The translations under genes were made by a program, and so were the position numbers. Of a stretch of DNA of 64,000 bases, positions 58,017 to 64,000 are shown one piece after another (positions within the stretch are counted from its first letter, which is position 1; each line of letters starts with the position of its first letter). The notes beneath the pieces were generated by a model, which was given only the letters and a program-made list of their open reading frames with translations, had not been told where the DNA came from and ran no database searches. The DNA comes from Pannonibacter anstelovis (GTDB lineage Bacteria > Pseudomonadota > Alphaproteobacteria > Rhizobiales > Stappiaceae): contig NZ_JBAKBF010000001.1 in assembly GCF_036881715.1 (NCBI RefSeq), positions 496,001 to 560,000 of the forward strand, given 5' to 3'.

Positions 58017-59705
58017 ATGAAATTCGGAACACCAAAGACTGTGAGCGGCAAGCTCTATGCACTCGTCGGACTGTTCAGTCTGTGTTTCGCAGCTGCCTTT
58101 GCGTACCAGCTTTATGCACTTGGCGAAAACCTGAACGCGTTCAAGCGTACAGAGATCAAGAGTGTTGTTGAGGCGGCGCAGAATGTGGCTCTCACCTATC
58201 AGGCCCGCGCGGCCAAGGGCGAGATGAGCGAATCCGATGCGCAGCTTGCTGCCCGCAATGCCCTTCGCGGCATGCTCTACAATTCCGGCAAGGACTACGT
58301 CTTTGTCTATGATGCGTCCGGCACCAGCCTGGTGCATCCGGCCAAGCCTGCCAATGAAGGCAAGAATCTGATCAATTCCACTGACGGAGATGGCAAGCAG
58401 CACATCCGTGAGTTTGTGACCGAGGCCAAGACCAAGGGCAGCGCCTATGTTGCCTATTCGTGGAAGGACCCGAACAACGTGGTGCTGCCGAAGGTGAGCT
58501 ACGTTTCCTACTTCCAGCCCTGGGGCTGGGTGCTGGGTTCGGGCGTGCTGCTGGAAGATATCAATGCAGCCTACTGGCGCACAGCCATCAGCAGCGCCGG
58601 CCTCATGGCCGTACTGGTTCTGGCTTGCGTGACGCTCGCGGTTCTCGTTGCCCGCTCCATCGCGCGCCCGCTGCGCGGCCTGTCGCTGCGCATGCTGGAG
58701 ATCGCTGACGGCAACTTCGGCTCGGAGATTGATGGAACGGGCCGTCAGGACGAGATCGGCGACATGATCCGCTCCGTCAACGTATTCCGCGAAAATGGCC
58801 TTACCCGGCAGAAGCTTGAGAGCCAGACCGAGGCAGACCGCCTGCGCGAGCATCAGCGCCAGGAAGCAATTGCCAGCATGATCGAAAGCTTCAAGGTCGA
58901 ATCGCAGCAGGCACTCAGTGTGGTGGCCGACAACACCAGCCGCCTGAACGAAGCCGCAATCGCACTGAAACAGATCGCCACCCGCACCGAAGAGACCTCC
59001 GGCAGTGCCGCAGCTGCCTCGGAACAGGCAACCGCCAACGTGCAGACAGTTGCCTCGGCCGCAGAAGAACTGTCTGCTTCAATCGGCGAGATCAACCGCC
59101 AGGTCAGCCAGAGCAGCATCATCGTCGGCAAAGCCACCACCAGTGCCGCCCAGTCGAATCAGAAGGTCGCCAGCCTAGACGCTGCCGCACAGAAGATCGG
59201 CGAGGTGGTCAGCCTCATTCAGGCTATTGCCGAACAGACCAACCTGCTCGCCCTCAACGCCACGATCGAGGCAGCACGCGCCGGTGAAGCTGGCAAGGGC
59301 TTTGCGGTCGTTGCTGCAGAAGTCAAGGAACTGGCCAACCAGACCTCCAAGGCAACGGAAGAAATCTCTTCGCAAATCTCTGCCATCCAGGCGTCCACCC
59401 GCGAAACCGTTGCCGTGATCGAAGAGATCACCGACATCATGGAAGAAGTGAATGGCTATACCACCGCCATTTCCGGGGCTGTGGAAGAGCAAGGCAAGGC
59501 AACGCGGGAGATCTCTGCGAACGTTCAGGAAGCCGCTCAGGGCACGCGTATGGCGACGGAAAACATGCATCATGTCGCCGACGGCGCAACGCGCACTTCA
59601 CAGACGGCAGAAGACGTGCTGCAGAACTCCACCCAGACCGCCCGCAGCACGGAAGACTTGCGCAATCGCATCGAGACGTTCCTGCGCGCTGTCGCTGCCG
59701 CCTGA
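58017..59705 (+). CDS. Methyl-accepting chemotaxis protein with a single Cache sensor domain
   Basis: A 562-residue chemoreceptor. TM1 is at about residues 14-36, a periplasmic sCache_2-type domain follows (MLYNSGKDYVFVYDASGTS, then YVSYFQPWGWVLGSGVLLEDI), TM2 at about 190-212, a HAMP domain to about 265, and the cytoplasmic signalling rod (about 330-540). The hairpin tip reads IAEQTNLLALNATIEAARAGE, the kinase-control region. The C-terminus (RIETFLRAVAAA) has no NWETF-like tether for CheR/CheB. Single Cache domains of this type often bind small carboxylates. It faces a convergent diguanylate cyclase gene. Confidence 0.94.
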   Translation: MKFGTPKTVSGKLYALVGLFSLCFAAAFAYQLYALGENLNAFKRTEIKSVVEAAQNVALTYQARAAKGEMSESDAQLAARNALRGMLYNSGKDYVFVYDASGTSLVHPAKPANEGKNLINSTDGDGKQHIREFVTEAKTKGSAYVAYSWKDPNNVVLPKVSYVSYFQPWGWVLGSGVLLEDINAAYWRTAISSAGLMAVLVLACVTLAVLVARSIARPLRGLSLRMLEIADGNFGSEIDGTGRQDEIGDMIRSVNVFRENGLTRQKLESQTEADRLREHQRQEAIASMIESFKVESQQALSVVADNTSRLNEAAIALKQIATRTEETSGSAAAASEQATANVQTVASAAEELSASIGEINRQVSQSSIIVGKATTSAAQSNQKVASLDAAAQKIGEVVSLIQAIAEQTNLLALNATIEAARAGEAGKGFAVVAAEVKELANQTSKATEEISSQISAIQASTRETVAVIEEITDIMEEVNGYTTAISGAVEEQGKATREISANVQEAAQGTRMATENMHHVADGATRTSQTAEDVLQNSTQTARSTEDLRNRIETFLRAVAAA

Positions 59706-59744
59706 TGTCAGACACGGCGGGCAGTCCCCTGCCCCCGCTCTCAG

Positions 59745-59773
59745 AAACCGGCGGATCACTCCGCCGGTTTTTT
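59745..59773 (+). terminator. Terminator after the chemoreceptor gene
   Basis: AAACCGGCGGA (59745-59755) pairs with TCCGCCGGTTT (59760-59770) around a four-base loop, followed by further T. It lies between the convergent chemoreceptor and diguanylate cyclase genes; the A-run on the other side could make it work in both directions. Confidence 0.87.
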
Positions 59774-59810
59774 GCTGGGCAGACGCCCCACCCTGCCCCT
59801 GACCGGGCCC

Positions 59811-61118
59811 TCAGAAGCCTGCCGCCGCCCCAGGCTGGAACACCGCAAACTGATTCTTGCCGTTCTTCTTGGCAGCATACATGGCGCAATCCGCTGCATG
59901 CAGAAGCAGATCGCTTTCGCAGCCGTCGGACGGGTAATGCGAAATCCCTATGGATGCGCTGACGCAGACAGTCTCCTTCACGATATCGATCGGACGGGCG
60001 ATGTCCGTCAGCAGATGCTGCGCCAGAGCTTTCGCTGTATCTGTCCCAGGCTGCGCATCAATGATCAGCGCGAATTCATCGCCGCCGAGACGAAAACTGC
60101 CTGAGGTTGCGTACAGGCTGATGCGGCGGCTCACTTCCTTGAGAACCTCGTCTCCTGCGCGGTGGCCGTGGGTGTCATTGACGGCCTTGAAGCCATCAAG
60201 ATCGATGATGAACAGAAAGAACCCCGGCGCCGTCCCCTCAGGATCCGTCCGGCCTGACAGTTCTTCGTTGAAATGATAGCGATTGCCGAGTTTCGTGATC
60301 TGGTCGAAATGGGCAGCACGCCACAGGTCCAGCTGACTGTTATAGGCGTCCGTAATGTCCTGCAGAACGCCTTGAACCACCGGCTCACCGAGTTGATTGA
60401 CACTGCCATGACCTGCAATCTTGAACCGGCGGACCAGACCCGGCGGTTGTCTGAACTCCACTTCATGGGACACAGGTGCCAAGGTGGCCAGATCCGGCTG
60501 GGCCAGCATTTCCTCGATCATTCTGCGGACCGCAGGCGCAAAGGGCCGCAGAGCGGTTTCGAGATCGATATCCGTGCCATGGCTGATTCCGTAAAGCTCA
60601 TAGGTTCGGCTGGACCAGAGCATCCGTCCCGTCCGGAGCTCATAGGTCCAGGCCCCGATACCCGAAAGAGCCTCAAGCTGGGCCAGCCAGGCAGCCCGCC
60701 GCTCGGCGCCGATCTTGAGACTGAGCAGCTGTTCTTCAAAGGAGCGCCGCTCAGGCGCCGGAAAAACAGCAACATCGTAAAGCCGCGGCGAGATACCCGT
60801 CCGGACCGTGATGTTGACCAGAACGGGCGTGGATGAGGACGCAGCCTCCAGGCTGAGCGCAACTTCAAAGCAGGCGCCTTCGACATGCAGGAGCGGAGCC
60901 AGAACACTTTCAAAATAGATCCGGCTTGGCCTGCTCATGAAGCTGCTGAGTCGCTTACCCTCTGCTTCATTTTCGTCAATGCCCGCAAGACGGCAGAACA
61001 GCCTGTTGGCGCGGGCCACGCGGAACGAGGTATCAACGACCGCAAGCGCGCAAGCGGCCTCGTACCACGCATCAAGAGGCCCGGCAGAATCAGCCGTGGG
61101 GGACAGGTAGTCCGGCAT
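59811..61118 (-). CDS. PAS-PAS-GGDEF diguanylate cyclase, partner of an RsbQ-like hydrolase
   Basis: A soluble 435-residue protein. PAS 1 (about 18-122) has the pattern of RsbP-type sensor PAS domains: VVDTSFRVARANRLF, RPSRIYFESVLAPLLHVEG, PVLVNITVR, VFPAPERRSFEEQLLSLK. A short coiled linker leads to PAS 2 (about 148-262, GIGAWTYELRTGRMLWSS) and a GGDEF domain whose active site is intact (RLGGDEFAL, 343-351; metal Asp in IIDLDGFKAVND). The RxxD inhibitory site is absent (YATS there), so no product feedback by that route is expected. The ATG at 61118 (AGGTG upstream) lies inside the hydrolase gene, a 29-base overlap. Inferred role: c-di-GMP synthesis in response to the hydrolase product. Confidence 0.9.
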   Translation of the reverse strand: MPDYLSPTADSAGPLDAWYEAACALAVVDTSFRVARANRLFCRLAGIDENEAEGKRLSSFMSRPSRIYFESVLAPLLHVEGACFEVALSLEAASSSTPVLVNITVRTGISPRLYDVAVFPAPERRSFEEQLLSLKIGAERRAAWLAQLEALSGIGAWTYELRTGRMLWSSRTYELYGISHGTDIDLETALRPFAPAVRRMIEEMLAQPDLATLAPVSHEVEFRQPPGLVRRFKIAGHGSVNQLGEPVVQGVLQDITDAYNSQLDLWRAAHFDQITKLGNRYHFNEELSGRTDPEGTAPGFFLFIIDLDGFKAVNDTHGHRAGDEVLKEVSRRISLYATSGSFRLGGDEFALIIDAQPGTDTAKALAQHLLTDIARPIDIVKETVCVSASIGISHYPSDGCESDLLLHAADCAMYAAKKNGKNQFAVFQPGAAAGF

Positions 61119-61908
61119 AACACCTGATCTCTTCAATGACGTCTGCAGGGTGGCTCACATGCGGGCAATGCCCCGTAACCTCGAGTTCGACGAATTGGGC
61201 GTTGGGCATCTGCGCGGCGACATACCGGCCAACACTCTGGGGGGCGATGAAATCGTCGGAGCACTGGATGATCAGGGCCGGCGTGGTGACGGACGCCAGA
61301 TCGCTGCGGTTGTCACTCCAGAACGTCAGAGCCGCGAAATGCTGTGCCACTTCTGGGTCTGTCCTGCAGAAGCTGTCTTCCAGCGCCGCAGTCAGATCCG
61401 GGCGCTCCGGATTGCCCATGATCACCGGAGCAATCCCTTTCACCCAGCCAAGATAGTTCGAGCGCATCGCCTCAATCAGACCTTCAATGTCTGCAGCGCT
61501 GAACCCTCCCTGATACTCCTGATCATTCAGATAGCACGGGGACGGACCAATCAGCACCAGCTGCCTGAACAGCTCCGGCCGCTTTCTGGCCGCCAGAACG
61601 CCAATCATGGCGCTGACGGAATGACCAACGAACATGACCGGCTCGGAACAGAGATTCTCCACGAGTTCGATGCAATCATCCGCATAATCGGAAAGCGACT
61701 GATACCGCTCATAGCTGAAACAGCTGTGATCCGAATTGCCAAACCCGATCAGGTCAAACAGAATCACCTGGTTGGACGTCTCAAATGCGGGCGCCACATC
61801 CTTCCACATCGCCTGATCGCATCCCAGACCATGAGCAAAGATGATCGGAACTCCACCCTTCCCGCTTGCCGTAACCGCATATTTCTTCAAGACGTCCTGC
61901 ACGCTCAT
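61090..61908 (-). CDS. RsbQ/KAI2-like alpha/beta hydrolase
   Basis: A 272-residue alpha/beta-hydrolase closely resembling Bacillus RsbQ and the plant receptors KAI2/D14. The oxyanion region is FAHGLGCDQAMW (24-35), the nucleophile elbow VGHSVSAMIG (Ser97), the acid is in QCSDDFIAP (Asp218/219) and the His in TGHCPHVSHP (His247). The lid region is in place (GPSPCYLNDQEYQGGFS). There is no signal peptide. In B. subtilis RsbQ is needed for the PAS protein RsbP to sense energy stress, probably by acting on a small hydrophobic molecule. Here it overlaps a PAS-PAS-GGDEF gene. GAGGG precedes the ATG. Confidence 0.92.
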   Translation of the reverse strand: MSVQDVLKKYAVTASGKGGVPIIFAHGLGCDQAMWKDVAPAFETSNQVILFDLIGFGNSDHSCFSYERYQSLSDYADDCIELVENLCSEPVMFVGHSVSAMIGVLAARKRPELFRQLVLIGPSPCYLNDQEYQGGFSAADIEGLIEAMRSNYLGWVKGIAPVIMGNPERPDLTAALEDSFCRTDPEVAQHFAALTFWSDNRSDLASVTTPALIIQCSDDFIAPQSVGRYVAAQMPNAQFVELEVTGHCPHVSHPADVIEEIRCYAGLPVPHG

Positions 61909-62133
61909 ACAACAACCCTCACAAACCGCACATTGCAGCTTAGAGGATCACAATTAGGCAGAGGTAAAAAATAAAATGCAAACTGCAGGATAATGAAAAA
62001 TACGTATTAAAAATAACAACTTACGAGAACAGGCCCAAGCAAGCCCGGCATCCAGACACAGGAAGTCAGGACACATAAATGCAATGGCATGGAAGCGCGC
62101 CATGCAAGGAACTGCTGAATGTCTGGGAGTAAA

Positions 62134-62209
62134 TGGTGGGCGGTGAGAGACTCGAACTCCCGACATCCTCGGTGTAAACGAGGCGCTCTACCAACTGAGC
62201 TAACCGCCC
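62134..62209 (-). tRNA. tRNA-Val (TAC)
   Basis: The reverse complement is a 76-nt cloverleaf beginning GGGCGGTTAGCTCAGTTGG, anticodon stem CCTCG/CGAGG with loop TTTACAC (anticodon TAC), T-arm GAGTTCGAGTCTC and an encoded CCA. It marks the far end of the signalling-gene segment; an AT-rich stretch (61930-62020) follows it downstream. Confidence 0.96.
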
Positions 62210-62529
62210 GGCACTGATGGCCAGCCGGATCTGGGCGATCCGGAAGCCCGTCTTTTAGGGGCATTGATCTGGCTTGGCAAGGGGGTAGACGCTTTGGCGT
62301 ATTTTTACCGGCGGTTCTGGATAACCTGTTGATAGCGGGCTGTCAGATACGTGGACGGAGGCAAGAAAACCGGCTCTCTCCGGCATATCATGCACACGGG
62401 AGAAGCGCAGCCGCTCCCCTGCCTCTGCTCAACGAAACAGAAAAACCCGCGCATGGAGACCATACGCGGGTTTTCGGATGGGCCTTACCGGAGCCGTGCG
62501 AACGGACCGGCAAAGGCTCCGGAACTGCC
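62210..62529. other. Intergenic region between tRNA-Val and hupB
   Basis: It should contain the tRNA-Val promoter on the minus strand; the hupB terminator occupies 62441-62475. Nothing else recognisable is present. Confidence 0.45.
62441..62475 (-). terminator. Rho-independent terminator of hupB
   Basis: AAACCCGCG (62443-62451) pairs with CGCGGGTTT (62465-62473) around a 13-base loop. On the minus strand it is followed by TTTTTCTGTTT, some 55-90 bases after the hupB stop. Confidence 0.8.
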
Positions 62530-62805
62530 TCAGGCGTTCACGGCGTCCTTGAGGCCCTTGCCGGCCTTGAACTTCGGCGTCTTGGAAGCCGGGATCTTGA
62601 TCGTTTCGCCAGTGCGCGGGTTACGGCCTTCGGTGGCAGCACGCTCGGAAACCGAGAAGTTGCCAAAGCCGATGATGCGGACTTCGTCACCGCCCTTGAG
62701 CGCCTGGGTCACGGCGTCGAACGTGGCGTCGACGGCTTCACCGGCCTGAGCCTTGGTCAGGCCAGTCTTCTCAGCCACGGCCGCGATCAGATCGTTCTTG
62801 TTCAT
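62530..62805 (-). CDS. hupB: DNA-binding protein HU
   Basis: A 91-residue nucleoid protein that binds and bends DNA as a homodimer. It begins MNKNDLIAAVAEKTGLTKAQ, and the beta-arm that wraps DNA has GRNPRTGETIKIPASKTPKF, including the Pro that intercalates. AAAGGGA precedes the ATG. It lies directly downstream of lon, a near-universal arrangement in proteobacteria, with a terminator between them. Confidence 0.97.
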   Translation of the reverse strand: MNKNDLIAAVAEKTGLTKAQAGEAVDATFDAVTQALKGGDEVRIIGFGNFSVSERAATEGRNPRTGETIKIPASKTPKFKAGKGLKDAVNA

Positions 62806-62939
62806 AGCAGTCCCTTTCTACAAAACGGCGGAAAGCAGGCGATTCTCGCCAAAGCCGCTGGCCGGAAATTCGTGCGAAACAGACGGCAAAGCAAGCCATT
62901 TTTTCGCAGAAAACCGCCATTTTCACCCGATTCTCCAAG

Positions 62940-62965
62940 AAAAAAGCCCCGGCACAGGCCGGGGC
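62940..62965 (-). terminator. Rho-independent terminator of lon
   Basis: On the minus strand GCCCCGGC (62965-62958) pairs with GCCGGGGC (62953-62946) around a four-base loop and is followed by six U. It lies 25 bases after the lon stop, separating lon from hupB transcription. Confidence 0.92.
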
Positions 62966-62990
62966 TCCAATTATTTCATGCGTTCACGCT

Positions 62991-64000
62991 TCAATGTGCA
63001 ATCAAACCGGACGCATCATCGTCACTGGGACGCTGATCAGAAGTTGCAGCCGCCTGGGCCGCCTCATCCCATTCAATCGCCTCCGGCATCCGCAACAGGG
63101 CTGTCTTCAGGACCTGCTCCATGCTGGAGACCGGGATGATTTCCATCCCGTTCTTCACGCTGTCCGGAATATCCGCCAGATCCTTGGCGTTGTCTTCCGG
63201 GATCATCACGGTCTTGATACCGCCGCGCAGCGCCGCAAGCAGCTTCTCCTTGAGCCCGCCAATCGGCAGGATCCGGCCGCGCAAGGTGATCTCACCCGTC
63301 ATCGCCACATCACGGCGGACCGGAATGCCGGTCATGACCGAGATGACGGCAGTGGCCATGGCGATGCCCGCAGACGGGCCATCCTTGGGCGTTGCGCCTT
63401 CCGGCACGTGCACGTGGATGTCGCGCTTGTCGAACAGCGGCGGCTGAATGCCGAAGTCAACCGCACGCGAGCGCACATAGGACGCTGCGGCGGAGATGGA
63501 CTCCTTCATCACGTCACGCAGGTTGCCCGTGACCGTCATTTTACCCTTGCCGGGCATCATGACGCCTTCGATGGTCAGCAGCTCGCCGCCCACTTCCGTC
63601 CAGGCAAGACCGGTTACCACACCGACCTGATCCTCGAGCTCTGCCTGACCATAACGGTAGCGCGGCACACCGAGATACTTCTCGACCAGCGCCTCATCCA
63701 CAGCAACCGTCTTCACGCCGGTCATCAGGATGTCCTTCACCGCCTTACGGGCCAGTGTCGCCAGTTCGCGCTCAAGATTACGCACGCCCGCCTCGCGGGT
63801 GTAGCGGCGAATCACGAAACGCAGGGCCTCTTCGCCAACGGAGAACTCTCCCTCCTTCAGACCGTGGTCCCTTTCGGACTTCGGCAACAGGTGACGGCGG
63901 GCGATTTCCAGCTTCTCATCTTCCGTGTAACCGGCGATGCGGATGATCTCCATACGGTCCATCAGCGGACCGGGGATATTCAGCGTGTTGGCCGTCGTCA
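62991..64000 (-). CDS. lon: ATP-dependent protease Lon, C-terminal part (start outside window)
   Basis: Only the last 336 or so residues are in the window; the frame is still open at 64000. Visible are the end of the AAA+ module (NIPGPLMDRMEIIRIAGYT, ARRHLLPK, VIRRYTREAGVRNLERE) and the whole proteolytic domain with the catalytic Ser in PKDGPSAGIAMATA and the Lys in GGLKEKLLAALRGGIK. The enzyme degrades misfolded and regulatory proteins in the cytoplasm. The tail ends SDDDASGLIAH. Confidence 0.97.
   Translation of the reverse strand, partial: TTANTLNIPGPLMDRMEIIRIAGYTEDEKLEIARRHLLPKSERDHGLKEGEFSVGEEALRFVIRRYTREAGVRNLERELATLARKAVKDILMTGVKTVAVDEALVEKYLGVPRYRYGQAELEDQVGVVTGLAWTEVGGELLTIEGVMMPGKGKMTVTGNLRDVMKESISAAASYVRSRAVDFGIQPPLFDKRDIHVHVPEGATPKDGPSAGIAMATAVISVMTGIPVRRDVAMTGEITLRGRILPIGGLKEKLLAALRGGIKTVMIPEDNAKDLADIPDSVKNGMEIIPVSSMEQVLKTALLRMPEAIEWDEAAQAAATSDQRPSDDDASGLIAH

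Noticed and set aside
57411..62209. A full integrative element between the tRNA genes
   Set aside because: No integrase, transposase, phage gene or direct attachment repeat was seen; only the gene content, tRNA borders and composition suggest transfer.

Overview
The window looks like a chromosomal segment of an alphaproteobacterium in the Rhizobiales (Hyphomicrobiales) sense, perhaps near Stappiaceae/Pannonibacter. That placement rests on GC-rich coding, Rhizobiales-style gene order (rpsB-tsf-pyrH-frr-uppS-cdsA-dxr-rseP-bamA-lpxD-fabZ-lpxA-lpxI-lpxB; dnaE-lolD-lolC-proS; nuoA to nuoN followed by birA-rnj-mce), a short ProRS and LpxI in place of LpxH. No rRNA, CRISPR array, integrase or intact insertion sequence was seen. 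One 100-base run of N (57488-57587) marks an assembly join.

Region 1 (1-8480) is an accessory carbohydrate module. A minus-strand SAF-domain oxidoreductase (followed by the start of another gene) diverges from a plus-strand operon: Tat-exported solute-binding protein, two permeases, UgpC/MalK-type ATPase, PfkB-type kinase and two unrecognised proteins. Perfect palindromes lie in the divergent gap. Region 2 (8506-14150) holds a palindromic intergenic repeat, comEC, gltX and gltA.

Region 3 (14176-29130, nearly all minus strand) runs from ribosomal protein S2 and EF-Ts through UMP kinase, ribosome recycling, undecaprenyl-PP and CDP-DAG synthesis, isoprenoid synthesis, the site-2 protease and BamA to the lipid A genes. 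It couples translation to envelope biogenesis, with recognisable terminators after tsf and bamA and a clear promoter before rpsB. Region 4 (29177-36726) carries dnaE, a 32-residue membrane peptide with a perfect ribosome-binding site, lolD, lolC/E and proS.

Region 5 (36727-37630) is a gene-poor 0.9 kb stretch with a 31-bp-phased direct repeat followed by a probable structured RNA ending in a textbook terminator. Region 6 (37631-56972) is the full 14-gene nuo operon (NADH:quinone oxidoreductase) with two extra genes inside it: an FkbM-type methyltransferase between nuoD and nuoE and a 76-residue membrane protein between nuoH and nuoI. birA, RNase J, a methylmalonyl-CoA epimerase and a DUF1467 protein follow.

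Region 7 (57411-62209) is bounded by tRNA-Asp and tRNA-Val and carries three signalling genes in visibly less GC-rich DNA: a Cache-domain chemoreceptor and, convergent to it, a two-gene unit of an RsbQ/KAI2-like alpha/beta hydrolase overlapping a PAS-PAS-GGDEF diguanylate cyclase. The first PAS resembles the sensor PAS of RsbP, so the pair looks like the Bacillus RsbQ-RsbP stress switch rewired to c-di-GMP output. This is the most interesting candidate system in the window. Region 8 holds hupB and the 3' part of lon.
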